A stretch of DNA of 64,000 nucleotides from Francisella uliginis (lineage in GTDB: Bacteria; Pseudomonadota; Gammaproteobacteria; Francisellales; Francisellaceae). The translations under genes were made by a program, and so were the position numbers. Numbering within the stretch: position 1 is the first letter of the stretch; every line of letters begins with the position of its first letter. The stretch lies in assembly GCF_001895265.1 (NCBI RefSeq), contig NZ_CP016796.1:2170001-2234000 (forward strand). The letters are read 5' to 3'. The notes under the pieces are model-generated. The model was not told the DNA's origin. It did no database searches and saw only the letters and a list, made by a program, of their open reading frames with translations. Positions 53,595 to 63,096 of the stretch are shown here, in pieces.

Positions 53595-55646
53595 ATGAAT
53601 AACTGCGAATCTCGATTTAATGATATATGTAAAGCATTAAGGAAATATCTATATTGTAAATGTCATATATTTATTCTTACATTTATACTAAGTGTAATAG
53701 TATTTTTTATTTTGATATCACATTTTCATACAAGTCTAATAGATATTACAGGGAGCATAATTGTATCTTTAATAGCTTTTTTCTTCATAACAGACTTAAT
53801 ATACCATGTAGAAAAATATATCTGTAATAATAAGAGTTTAAAGAAAGAATACTATGGCTGTGAAATAATTTTAGGTGACTGGGGTAGTGGAAAAACATAC
53901 TATTTTGATAAGGAATATATTAAAGAACACATACCAGAGTATACTGGTGAAATAGAGCCATTAAGACTAAGTTGCTTTTCATATAGCAGAGAAGAATTTA
54001 TAACAAAATTAGTTAACTTTAGCTTTATTAACAGATGGATATCTTTAAATGGTTTATTATCAGGGTATATACTATCTAACTGGGAAGACAAACTTCCTGA
54101 AAATAAATTAATATTTATAGATGACCTAGAGAGGTTTCCTAGTAATGAAAATTTAGTAGGTGATTTTATTGGAATTATAGAAAAATTGAAGCAAAAGAAT
54201 AGAGTCGTTATAGCTTGTAACATCACAAACATTAAAATTAAACAACAAACTATCTCAGAATATTTAGAAAAATTAGTTGATTATAATCCTATAGAAATAA
54301 CATTAGAAAAGCAGATTTTGTTAGGGTCAATAATAAGCGTGCTTAATAATACAATTGTGAAATATATAAGTAGTGATAGATCTGAAATTAAGGAAAAAGT
54401 ACAATTATTAATAAATAAATTAGAAAGTAATAAAGACTCCCTTATAAGGTTTATAGGTTTATTCTCTGATGAAATTAAGGGCAATCCTATCAATCTAAGA
54501 AATCTTACGAAAATCTTATCAAATATATACAAACAAGAAAATTCATGTGAGATTATAGATTTAATAACAACTCATATTGAAATTACAAAAGATATAACCG
54601 AAATATATGATATAAAGAGTTGCTATAAATATTTAAAACTAAAAGATCAATTTAAGAACTATTTAGATTCACATGAAATATTGTTTAAGTACCCTAATAT
54701 TCAGCATATTATGAAAGATTTTGAATTATTTAAACGTAAATATAATGAAGAAAATAAAGATGAAGACATAGAACTTCTTGAAGCACTTAAACAAGCAGAT
54801 AAGTTTGATTCAGGGATGTATCTTAATGGAGCTTTTAAAGCATATATATCAAAAAAAGTGGATAATAAATATATAAATCAATTTGTAAGATTAAATGATA
54901 ATATATTGATTCAGAAAATATCTTTTTCTTATATAGATAATCTTCTTAATCAAATTAATACTTACTCTAAAATTACTAAGAAAGAGTTATTGCAAGGAGT
55001 TTTTGACACTTCTACTAAAGAAAAAATGGACGATTATTTTTTTGTAAAAAATGAAGAGCAAAAAGGAACTATATCTTTATGTAAAGCAGTCTCATTTTAT
55101 AATTTAGTAAAAGTAGTGTCCAGCAATAGTCATCAGGAGTTTTATTTTAACAAAATTGCTATTATGGTATTAGAATATAGTAAACATATAGCAAAATATT
55201 TAGAGTATCAACGTACTTTTTGGACTAATGTATCTAATTATTTCTCTGATAATGATCTAATATGTTTATGTCAAGAATTAACTAACTTAATGAGTCAAAA
55301 TAATAATAAAGAATATGCAGCATTAAAAATTCTACGAATATTATCATTCGCACATTTTTCAGAAAAACATAACGTGATAAAGCATATTAATGATATTAAT
55401 GAAATATCTCTGGTTACTAATATAATTAAAAAATATATTAATGATGATAATTTTTACCATGAAATATATTCCCAAGAATTATTGCTTGATTTACATTATG
55501 AGATAAAAAAAGTTGATGACTTAAAGATTTTTTTAGAAAAAAATAACAATGTATTAGATATAAGTTTAAGCAAAACAAATCAAATTTATAAAAATTTAAT
55601 AACTAAATTAGAGAGTATTTTTAATATCCCTCCTGATTTTATTTAA
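53595..55646 (+). CDS. Membrane-anchored KAP-family P-loop NTPase
   Basis: This 683-aa protein has two N-terminal membrane segments (IFILTFILSVIVFFILI and DITGSIIVSLIAFFFITDLI). A P-loop follows at G94-T101 (GDWGSGKT), with Walker B at about 173-180 (IFIDDLER). Both fit the KAP NTPases, where membrane segments commonly accompany the P-loop and the form is 'GxWGsGKT' and 'DDLDR'. The C-terminal 450 residues are helical and unassigned. Some KAP proteins occur in phage-defence loci, but no partner gene is next to it. The gene is a single transcription unit between a TSUP permease and pepN. Function is unknown. Confidence 0.72.
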   Translation: MNNCESRFNDICKALRKYLYCKCHIFILTFILSVIVFFILISHFHTSLIDITGSIIVSLIAFFFITDLIYHVEKYICNNKSLKKEYYGCEIILGDWGSGKTYYFDKEYIKEHIPEYTGEIEPLRLSCFSYSREEFITKLVNFSFINRWISLNGLLSGYILSNWEDKLPENKLIFIDDLERFPSNENLVGDFIGIIEKLKQKNRVVIACNITNIKIKQQTISEYLEKLVDYNPIEITLEKQILLGSIISVLNNTIVKYISSDRSEIKEKVQLLINKLESNKDSLIRFIGLFSDEIKGNPINLRNLTKILSNIYKQENSCEIIDLITTHIEITKDITEIYDIKSCYKYLKLKDQFKNYLDSHEILFKYPNIQHIMKDFELFKRKYNEENKDEDIELLEALKQADKFDSGMYLNGAFKAYISKKVDNKYINQFVRLNDNILIQKISFSYIDNLLNQINTYSKITKKELLQGVFDTSTKEKMDDYFFVKNEEQKGTISLCKAVSFYNLVKVVSSNSHQEFYFNKIAIMVLEYSKHIAKYLEYQRTFWTNVSNYFSDNDLICLCQELTNLMSQNNNKEYAALKILRILSFAHFSEKHNVIKHINDINEISLVTNIIKKYINDDNFYHEIYSQELLLDLHYEIKKVDDLKIFLEKNNNVLDISLSKTNQIYKNLITKLESIFNIPPDFI

Positions 55647-55725
55647 AAAAAGAAATGATTACCTATAAAAAAATAATCTAATAATTCATTTTAAGAAAGT
55701 AGTTTGATAATAGATATACAAAAAA

Positions 55726-58302
55726 CTACAACTCTAAACTCTTACTAACGATTTCAAAGACATTTTTACTTGGGTTTGATACTTTGATTCTTTCAAGTTC
55801 TTTTTTCATCAATGCTTGTCTAGCACTATCATAACGCTTCCAACTCATTAGATTACGAGCCATTCTAGCTGCAACCTGATGGTTGATTTTATCAAGCTCT
55901 AACACTGTATCAGCCATAAAAGCATATCCTAAACCATCCTTACGATGATATTGTGAGAAATTAGCACCAAAACCACCTATAAGCGAGTAAACTTTATTAG
56001 GGTTTTTAAAGTTATATGCAGGATGATTAACTAAACCTTTAACTATATCTAAAGCTGACTCATGAGAGATTTGAGCTTGAGATACTAGCCATTTATTTAC
56101 AACTAAATCTTCATGCTTCCAACGGTTATAAAACTCATTGATAGCATTATCACGAACTTGTTGATCGTTAGATTTCAACAATGCTGAAAATGCTGATTGT
56201 TGATCGGTCATATTATCAGCATTTTCAAATAATTGTTGCGCTAACTCAGTACCTTGACTTTGGTCATTAGCATTCATTAGATAACTTAAACATACGCTTT
56301 TTAGCTTTCTTTTTGCTATTTGCTCAGCTGATAGGCTATATGGCTTATCATCATTACATTTTTGATATATAGCTAGCCAGTCATCTTTTAGTTTATCTGC
56401 TAACTGATTTACAACTTTTTTGCGTGATAAAACAATATCATCAACCGCAATCACAGGCATTGATTCAGCAATTGTAGATTCACTTGGTATTAGTAGAGCA
56501 TCACTAATTAAAGCTTTATCTAAATCTTTATCATGTAAGATTGATTTAAAAGCATTCAAAAATTCATCACTTACATCAGATTTAGCTAAAATCATATTTG
56601 TAGCTAACTGCTGTAAAGAATCCCAACGATTAAAGGCATTATTATCGTATTTGACAATATGTAATAGTTCGTTTTCAGTACGCTTATGCTCAACCTTCAC
56701 AGGTGCCGAAAAATCTCTAAACAATGAAACTACTGGCTTTGCTGAAATATTCTCAAAAGTATAAGTCTGTTTTTGTTCTTTAAGCTCAATAACCTGCTCT
56801 ACTATATTTTCACCCTTTGGAGTGATAAGTCCCATTTTAACAGGTATATGAAGAGCTTGTTTTTCTTTTTGATCGGCTGTTGGTTGAGTAGTTTGCTCTA
56901 GTGTTAAACTGTAAGTTTGACTTTCTATATCATAGTTCTCAGTAACTTTAATTTTTGGCGTACCAGACTGAGCATACCATCTCTTAAATAAGCTAAAATC
57001 ACGATTATTAGCATCTGCCATAGCATTTACAAAATCATCACAAGTAACAGCCTTACCATCATATCTTTCAAAATATAGTTTCATACCTTTTTGGAAACCT
57101 TCTTCACCTAATAAGGTATGAATCATTCTAATAATCTCAGCACCTTTATGATAAACCGTTACAGTGTAGAAATTATTCATCTCAATGTATGACTCAGGAC
57201 GGATAGGATGAGACATAGGACTAGCATCTTCAGCAAACTGAGCACTTCTAATAATACGTACATCATCTATACGTTTAACATCTCTTGAGTTTAAATCAGA
57301 AGTAAATTCTTGATCTCTAAATACGGTTAAACCCTCTTTTAAGCTTAGCTGAAACCAATCACGACATGTAACCCTATCACCTGTCCAATTATGAAAATAT
57401 TCATGACCCACAACGCTTTGAACTAATTCAAAATCCTTATCTGTAGCTGTTTTATCACTAGCCATGATGTATTTAGTATTAAAAATATTTAAGCCTTTAT
57501 TTTCCATTGCACCAGCATTAAAATCAGGTACAGCTACAATCATAAATGTATCAAGATCATACTCTAGGTTAAATCTTTCTTCATCCCACTTCATTGAATC
57601 TTTTACAGCTTGCATTGCGTAGTGACATTTATCAATATCTTGTTTAAATGCATAGATCTCAAGATTAACCTTACGATTTGATTTAGTAGTAAAAGTATCT
57701 TTAATACTAGCTAAATCTCCAGCCACTAAAGCAAATAGATAACAAGGTTTCTTAAAAGGATCTTTCCATGTAGCAAAATGTAAAGTATCTGAAATATCTC
57801 CAGAATCAACTTTATCTCCATTAGATAAAATAACAGGATATTTTTGTTTATTAGCGATAATTTTAACAGTATAAGAAGACATTACATCAGGTCTATCTAG
57901 ATAGTACGTGATTTTTCTAAAACCAGTGGCCTCACATTGTGTACAAAATACATCTCCTGATTTATATAATCCTTCTAAAGAGGTATTTGCAGATGGATTA
58001 ATCTCAACTACAGTGTTTAGAATAAATTTTTCAGGTGCTTCATGGATAGTTAATTGATTATTATTTACATCAAAATCAGATTTTGATAAATCTTTATTAT
58101 CTATTTTAATTGATAGTAATTTTAAATCTTCACCATCTAAAATTAACGAGTTGCTGTCATTATTAGCTGGATTTTTAGTAATATGTAAATCTGCTGTTAC
58201 AATTGTTTTTGACTCATCCAAATTAAATGTTAGATGAGTTTCATTTATAAGATAATTACTTGGTTTATAGTCTTTTAAATATTTAATTTCAGGCTGAGAC
58301 AT
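55726..58302 (-). CDS. pepN: Aminopeptidase N (M1 family)
   Basis: This 858-aa zinc aminopeptidase removes N-terminal residues from peptides. It has the M1 motifs: GAMENKGLNIF for substrate binding, and VVGHEYFHNWTGDRV followed by LSLKEGLTVF, giving the HExxH-x18-E zinc site. Length and architecture match E. coli PepN (870 aa). It has no signal peptide, so it is cytoplasmic. The C-terminal helical region ends VSKSLEL. It is monocistronic and divergent from the hsp20 gene. Confidence 0.96.
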   Translation of the reverse strand: MSQPEIKYLKDYKPSNYLINETHLTFNLDESKTIVTADLHITKNPANNDSNSLILDGEDLKLLSIKIDNKDLSKSDFDVNNNQLTIHEAPEKFILNTVVEINPSANTSLEGLYKSGDVFCTQCEATGFRKITYYLDRPDVMSSYTVKIIANKQKYPVILSNGDKVDSGDISDTLHFATWKDPFKKPCYLFALVAGDLASIKDTFTTKSNRKVNLEIYAFKQDIDKCHYAMQAVKDSMKWDEERFNLEYDLDTFMIVAVPDFNAGAMENKGLNIFNTKYIMASDKTATDKDFELVQSVVGHEYFHNWTGDRVTCRDWFQLSLKEGLTVFRDQEFTSDLNSRDVKRIDDVRIIRSAQFAEDASPMSHPIRPESYIEMNNFYTVTVYHKGAEIIRMIHTLLGEEGFQKGMKLYFERYDGKAVTCDDFVNAMADANNRDFSLFKRWYAQSGTPKIKVTENYDIESQTYSLTLEQTTQPTADQKEKQALHIPVKMGLITPKGENIVEQVIELKEQKQTYTFENISAKPVVSLFRDFSAPVKVEHKRTENELLHIVKYDNNAFNRWDSLQQLATNMILAKSDVSDEFLNAFKSILHDKDLDKALISDALLIPSESTIAESMPVIAVDDIVLSRKKVVNQLADKLKDDWLAIYQKCNDDKPYSLSAEQIAKRKLKSVCLSYLMNANDQSQGTELAQQLFENADNMTDQQSAFSALLKSNDQQVRDNAINEFYNRWKHEDLVVNKWLVSQAQISHESALDIVKGLVNHPAYNFKNPNKVYSLIGGFGANFSQYHRKDGLGYAFMADTVLELDKINHQVAARMARNLMSWKRYDSARQALMKKELERIKVSNPSKNVFEIVSKSLEL

Positions 58303-58409
58303 AATAAATTTAAGTTAATTCTATTTGTCTTTAGAATAGCAGTCGCTAGGAATAGTTGCAATTATTATGCAATAAGTAAAACATTCTCAATCTAATTTAA
58401 AATTTATTT

Positions 58410-58438
58410 CTTGAAATCCTACAATCAGATCATATATT
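58410..58438 (+). promoter_or_regulatory. Candidate heat-shock (sigma-32) promoter of hsp20
   Basis: CTTGAAA at 58410-58416 is a perfect sigma-32-type -35 element. After 14 bases comes CATATATT, a partial match to the -10 CCCCATNT. The transcript would start about 35-40 bp before the Hsp20 ATG at 58484. The small heat-shock protein downstream makes this reading plausible. Confidence 0.45.
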
Positions 58439-58483
58439 AAAAATTGAAAGGTGCGAAAACAAATATTTATAAGGAGAATAGAT

Positions 58484-58912
58484 ATGAGTAAAGAAATCAG
58501 ATACAATCCATTTGAATTAAAACATTCGATAAATGATCTTTTTGATAACTTCTTTAGTTTCCCTAGAGAATATCACGAAGAAAAATATCTACAAAATATC
58601 CATTTAGATATAACTGAAGATGACTCTGCTTATAATATTCATGCAGATCTTGCAGGTGTAGAAGAAAAGGATATAGATATTGAATTAGATAAAAATAGAC
58701 TATCTATAAAAGCTAAACGTGAGCACTCGCAAAAAGATAAAAAACATCATATACAAGAACGTTACTACGGCGAGTATCAACGTACGATAAACTTACCAGA
58801 AAATATAGATAGTGAGAATATAGAGGCTAAATATACCAATGGAGTACTAAACCTAATCATCCCTAAAAAAGAAAAAGATAATACTTCTAAGAAAATAACT
58901 ATAAAATCTTAA
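58484..58912 (+). CDS. Small heat-shock protein, Hsp20 family
   Basis: This 142-aa holdase prevents aggregation of unfolded proteins. The alpha-crystallin domain runs from about residue 40 to 130, with LDITEDDSAYNIHADLAGVE, and ends with the conserved ANGVLNL-like TNGVLNLIIPKK. The N-terminus (MSKEIRYNPFELKHSINDLF) is chosen at 58484 because of AAGGAG just upstream; the frame is open to 58451, but without a good start. The stop codon overlaps the convergent trpCF stop by 4 bp. Confidence 0.93.
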   Translation: MSKEIRYNPFELKHSINDLFDNFFSFPREYHEEKYLQNIHLDITEDDSAYNIHADLAGVEEKDIDIELDKNRLSIKAKREHSQKDKKHHIQERYYGEYQRTINLPENIDSENIEAKYTNGVLNLIIPKKEKDNTSKKITIKS

Positions 58913-60270
58913 TAATTTCTAATAACTTCAAAAACTTCATTTAATTTCTTTTGATCTTTTTGACCTGGTTGTGATTCAACACCAGAGTTAATATCATAAG
59001 CTGAGCATTTTAACTCTATAGCTTTAGCTATATTTTTAGAGTTTAATCCACCAGCTAATATTATGTTATTTTTATCTTTTATAAGATCCCAATCAAACGT
59101 CTTTCCTGTACCTCCAGATTGTCCATCTATCTGAGCATCTAATAAGTGATAATCAACATTATCTAAGAAGTTAGGAATAGTTTTATCTACACCATAAGCT
59201 TTCCATATTTGACAATTTCTATGTAATTTAGATTTTAAAATATTTATATATTCTTGATCCTCATTACCATGAAGCTGAACAGCACTTAACTTTAACTTAT
59301 ACGATGCATCTACAACATCTTCAATACTAGCATTAGCAAAAACACCTACATAGTTTAGTTTGACTTTTTTTGTTATAGATTTTGCCATGTCAAAATCTAC
59401 ATAACGAGGTGATTTTTTAACAAATATAAATCCTCCGTAAACAGCTCCTGCATTATAAGCTTTTTGAGCATTTTCTACTGAAGTAAGACCACATACTTTA
59501 TTAAAACCATATATTATTTTTCTAACAGCTAGTTCTAAATTACGCTCTCCCATTATAGAACTACCTACAAGAAAACCATTTACAAATTTTCTAAGTTCTC
59601 TTATTTCTTGGTTTTTATAAATTCCAGATTCAGATATAACTATAGTGCCTTTTGGTACTTTAGGAGCTAATAGGCGAGTAGTATTTAAGTCTATAGATAA
59701 ATCTCTAAGATTACGATTATTTATACCTATTACTTTTGCTTTTAGGTTTATAGCTCTTTGAAGCTCTTCTTCGTTACTAGCTTCTGTAAGTATCCCCATG
59801 CCAAGACGATTAGCAACTTTAGCAAGTTTTCTATATTCAGAATCATCTAAAATAGAAAGCATCAATAATATAGCGTCAGCTTTATAATGTCTTGCTAAGT
59901 ATATTTGATATTCATCTATAATAAAGTCTTTACAAAGAACAGGTTGTGTTACTTGATTTCTTACAATTTCTAAATTTGCAAAACTTCCCATAAAAAACTC
60001 TTCATCAGTTAATACTGATATAGCATTTGCATAATTTTTATATACTGAAGCTATTTCATTTAGATCAAATTTTTTACGAATAAGACCTTTAGAAGGAGAG
60101 CCTTTTTTACACTCTAAAATAAATACAGCTTTTTCTGAAGTCAAAGCATCATAAAAACTTCTATCTGTTTTAGTAACTTCATCTTTAAAAACATCTAAAG
60201 GAAAGAGTCTTTTTTTAGCAAAAAGCCATTTTCTTTTTGCTTCAACAATTTTTGCTAATATAGTTTCCAT
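58909..60270 (-). CDS. trpC: Bifunctional indole-3-glycerol phosphate synthase / phosphoribosylanthranilate isomerase (TrpC-TrpF fusion)
   Basis: This 453-aa fused enzyme carries out two consecutive steps of tryptophan synthesis. The N-terminal half (about 1-250) is IGPS, with FILECKKGSPSKGLIR, PVLCKDFIIDEYQ, IGINNRNLRDLSID and VISESGIYKNQEI. The C-terminal half (about 255-453) is PRAI, with KVCGLTSVENAQKAYNAGA, AVQLHGNEDQEYI, LLDAQIDGQSGGTGKTFDW and ILAGGLNSKNIAKAI. The fusion is as in E. coli TrpC. It is the last gene of the trp group, about 95 bp after the effector-binding protein. No attenuator or trpBA genes are seen nearby. Confidence 0.95.
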   Translation of the reverse strand: METILAKIVEAKRKWLFAKKRLFPLDVFKDEVTKTDRSFYDALTSEKAVFILECKKGSPSKGLIRKKFDLNEIASVYKNYANAISVLTDEEFFMGSFANLEIVRNQVTQPVLCKDFIIDEYQIYLARHYKADAILLMLSILDDSEYRKLAKVANRLGMGILTEASNEEELQRAINLKAKVIGINNRNLRDLSIDLNTTRLLAPKVPKGTIVISESGIYKNQEIRELRKFVNGFLVGSSIMGERNLELAVRKIIYGFNKVCGLTSVENAQKAYNAGAVYGGFIFVKKSPRYVDFDMAKSITKKVKLNYVGVFANASIEDVVDASYKLKLSAVQLHGNEDQEYINILKSKLHRNCQIWKAYGVDKTIPNFLDNVDYHLLDAQIDGQSGGTGKTFDWDLIKDKNNIILAGGLNSKNIAKAIELKCSAYDINSGVESQPGQKDQKKLNEVFEVIRNY

Positions 60271-60364
60271 ATTTATTAATCTTTTTATTTAATTTTTAGT
60301 GATATTTTAAACGAAAAAAATATAAAAGTTTATTTTTTATACTTATGAATTTATTTATATTTTA

Positions 60365-60775
60365 TTAGATATACTCTACATTTATTTCTACAAAATCTTC
60401 AATAGGATTATACCTATCAAAATCTGCTTTATAAGCTCTTTTTTTAGAATTATCATTCCAAATTTCTTGCCATTTTTCTATTGCAGCATCAGGAAGATCT
60501 CCTTCTACTCTAAAAACTTCATGGTTTAACTCAATATTAACTGAATTTAAGCCTGTTGGCACATCAAAATTATCATCTACTTCATAACCTATTAGCAAAG
60601 TATATGGCGCTGTGTGATCGCCTTCATATTCATAATAAACAGATATTATATCTTGTGATAGATTTTGACCATTAAGATACTCTAAAACTTCACTATTAAA
60701 AAACAATTCCCATGCTTGCTCAAGCAAGTCATCTCTATCATTTGAAACTTTCGTTGATACGCCTACTATTTTCAT
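60365..60775 (-). CDS. GyrI/Cass2-like effector-binding domain protein
   Basis: This 136-aa stand-alone protein resembles the small-molecule binding domain of AraC-type activators and the integron-encoded Cass2 protein (PF14526 type): VGVSTKVSNDRDDLLEQAWE, IISVYYEYEGDHTAPYTLLI followed by GYEVD, and RVEGDLPDAAIEKWQEIW. Such proteins bind drugs or metabolites and lack a DNA-binding domain, as here. It lies between msrA and trpCF in the trp gene series. The ligand is unknown; a link to tryptophan metabolism is only positional. Confidence 0.7.
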   Translation of the reverse strand: MKIVGVSTKVSNDRDDLLEQAWELFFNSEVLEYLNGQNLSQDIISVYYEYEGDHTAPYTLLIGYEVDDNFDVPTGLNSVNIELNHEVFRVEGDLPDAAIEKWQEIWNDNSKKRAYKADFDRYNPIEDFVEINVEYI

Positions 60776-60818
60776 ATTTTCCTACAATTTTATAAAAATT
60801 ATTATAATTAACTAGCTT

Positions 60819-61505
60819 TTATCTAGTTAAACATTCTGCATAGCTAGATGGTATATCAAAAGGTACTACATTACTATATTTCCAGTTTATATTTTTCCAT
60901 ACTTTATTTACTGTCTGATCACGCCCACAACCTGTACGATAATAACAATATCTTTTAGGATTTTTATAATGATAATCTTGATGATATTTTTCAGCTTCAT
61001 AAAATTTTGTCGATGGCAAAATCTGTGTATATACTTTTTTATTATTTTTATTAAATACTTGTTTTAACTCTTTTGTAACTGCTTCAGCAATATCTTTTTG
61101 ATTATCATTCATATAATAAATTGCAGATTGATACTGCTTACCTTTATCACAAAACTGACCTTTTGAATCAGTAGGATTTATACGACGATAAAAATATTCA
61201 ACAAGCTCTTTATAACTTATTTTTTTAGGATCATATATTACCTCTACAGATTCTTTATAGTTTGTAGTCCCTGAAGATACTTTTCTATATGTTGGATCTT
61301 TCTGCTGACCTCCATCATATCCAGAAACAACCTTTATAATACCATTATGACTTAAGCCTTCATGTTTTTGCATATATTCAAAATCTGACTCTAAACACCA
61401 AAAACAACCGCCTGCAAAAACAGCCTTATCGTATAAAAAATTACTATTAGCTGAGAAACCTAGACTACACAATAATAAAGATAAACTATAAATTATTTTT
61501 TTCAT
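60819..61505 (-). CDS. msrA: Peptide methionine-(S)-S-oxide reductase MsrA, exported
   Basis: This 228-aa enzyme repairs oxidised methionine. [17 protein letters not shown] has the catalytic cysteine in GCFWC, and [39 protein letters not shown] and [19 protein letters not shown] complete the family pattern. Residues 1-19 ([20 protein letters not shown]) form a signal peptide, so this version acts in the periplasm. The start overlaps the trpD stop (ATGA), so the gene is translationally coupled to the tryptophan operon despite an unrelated role. Confidence 0.92.
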   Translation of the reverse strand: MKKIIYSLSLLLCSLGFSANSNFLYDKAVFAGGCFWCLESDFEYMQKHEGLSHNGIIKVVSGYDGGQQKDPTYRKVSSGTTNYKESVEVIYDPKKISYKELVEYFYRRINPTDSKGQFCDKGKQYQSAIYYMNDNQKDIAEAVTKELKQVFNKNNKKVYTQILPSTKFYEAEKYHQDYHYKNPKRYCYYRTGCGRDQTVNKVWKNINWKYSNVVPFDIPSSYAECLTR

Positions 61506-62518
61506 GACCTACTTCCAAAACTTATAACATCTTCTAAAGTTTTAAAACATTTACCAGATTTAATCAACTCTAAAACATATTGAGTATTTTGTTTAATATC
61601 GTTTTTATCATAAAGCTTCATCAACATAGCTACATTAATAGCAACTGCAGCATTATGAGCATCTTTACCTTTACCTAAAAGTATTTGCTTTATTATATTT
61701 TTATTATATTCAGGTAAACCACCTTCTATATCTTTTATAGTAAATTTATCTATACCAAAATCTTGTGTTGAAACTATATATTCTTCTATTTGTTTATCTT
61801 TAATTTCTGCAACATTAGTATCACCATGTATAGCAACCTCATCTAAACCACTACCATGTACAACTAATGCTCTTTGTATCCCTAAATTGATTAAAGTTTT
61901 TGCCATTGGCAAAATTAAATCTTTAGAATAAACACCTATAACTATTTTATTTGGTTTTGCTGGATTTATTAAAGGCCCAAGAATATTAAAAATAGTTCTA
62001 GTTTTTAAAACTGATCTAGCTTGTTTTACATATTTAAACCCAGAATTATAAAAAGGCGCAAATAAAAAACCTAAATTATTTATTTGTATAGATTCTTTTG
62101 TTTTTTCTGGAGATAACTCTATATTTACTCCAAAAGACTCTAAAAGATCAAAAGACCCTGATTTACTTGATACACTTCTACTACCATGTTTAGCTACTTT
62201 ATAACCTGCTGTAGCTGCTACTATAGCTGATGTTGTAGAGATATTGATAGTATTATAACCATCTCCTCCAGTACCTACTACATCTACAAGATCTTCTTTA
62301 ATTTCTGGAAAACCTCTTGTATTATCAACCAAAGCTTTAGCTGCAGCTGCTATTTCTAAAGGCGTTTCTTTTTTTAATTTAAGAGCAGTTAATATACTAG
62401 TCTGCAAAGCTAACTCAATTTCACCTTTAATGAAAAAATCAAATAACTGATAACTTTCCTGGTAAGTTAGATCTTTTGAATCATATAATTTATCAACTAT
62501 TTTTCTTAAGTCATTCAT
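61502..62518 (-). CDS. trpD: Anthranilate phosphoribosyltransferase TrpD
   Basis: This 338-aa enzyme joins anthranilate with PRPP. It has the family motifs [20 protein letters not shown] for PRPP binding, [20 protein letters not shown] and [16 protein letters not shown], and [15 protein letters not shown] for the metal/pyrophosphate site. I use ATG 62518, which overlaps the trpG stop (ATGA); the in-frame alternative at 62530 lies inside trpG. It is followed by msrA with the same type of overlap. The length is normal for an unfused TrpD. Confidence 0.95.
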   Translation of the reverse strand: MNDLRKIVDKLYDSKDLTYQESYQLFDFFIKGEIELALQTSILTALKLKKETPLEIAAAAKALVDNTRGFPEIKEDLVDVVGTGGDGYNTINISTTSAIVAATAGYKVAKHGSRSVSSKSGSFDLLESFGVNIELSPEKTKESIQINNLGFLFAPFYNSGFKYVKQARSVLKTRTIFNILGPLINPAKPNKIVIGVYSKDLILPMAKTLINLGIQRALVVHGSGLDEVAIHGDTNVAEIKDKQIEEYIVSTQDFGIDKFTIKDIEGGLPEYNKNIIKQILLGKGKDAHNAAVAINVAMLMKLYDKNDIKQNTQYVLELIKSGKCFKTLEDVISFGSRS

Positions 62519-63093
62519 TGCTGCACCCATTTAATTACATTATCTAAAAGTTTAGAACCATGTATTGTCATTATAGATTCAGGATGAAATTGTAAACCAC
62601 AAACTTTATTTTTATCATCCACTACAGCCATAACAAGATCATTAACTTCTGCTATAATTTCTAATCCAGTAGGGACTTTTACCCCTACCAATGAATGATA
62701 TCTTGCAACAGTTAATGGAGATTCTAGATCATTAAATATAGTATGTTTATTATGTTTTACTCTAGCTATCTTACCATGTACTATTTCATTAGCATGAGAG
62801 ACTATCCCACCATAAGCCTCTATTATAGCTTGATGTCCTAAGCAAATACCTATAATAGGAATTTTGCCTTTTATCAAAGAAATTAAATCTACTATACATC
62901 CTGCATTAGCTGGACTACCAGGACCTGGCGAAATAACAACTATAGGATTTTCTACAGAGTTAATCTTATCAAGTAAAACTTCTAGATATAAATTGTTCCT
63001 ATATACTTCAACATTATTTCCTAAAACTTTAAACTCATCGACTAAATTATAAGAAAAAGAATCAAAATTATCTATAAATATAATATTTGCCAT
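62515..63093 (-). CDS. trpG: Anthranilate synthase glutamine amidotransferase subunit TrpG
   Basis: This 192-aa class I glutamine amidotransferase supplies ammonia to TrpE. The motifs are [29 protein letters not shown], and [16 protein letters not shown] with the nucleophilic Cys, and [10 protein letters not shown] with the catalytic His and Glu. It is a stand-alone subunit, not fused to TrpD. trpE ends 3 bp upstream; its own stop overlaps the trpD start, so the three are a coupled operon. A role shared with folate synthesis (PabA) cannot be excluded. Confidence 0.95.
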   Translation of the reverse strand: MANIIFIDNFDSFSYNLVDEFKVLGNNVEVYRNNLYLEVLLDKINSVENPIVVISPGPGSPANAGCIVDLISLIKGKIPIIGICLGHQAIIEAYGGIVSHANEIVHGKIARVKHNKHTIFNDLESPLTVARYHSLVGVKVPTGLEIIAEVNDLVMAVVDDKNKVCGLQFHPESIMTIHGSKLLDNVIKWVQQ

Positions 63094-63096
63094 TAG

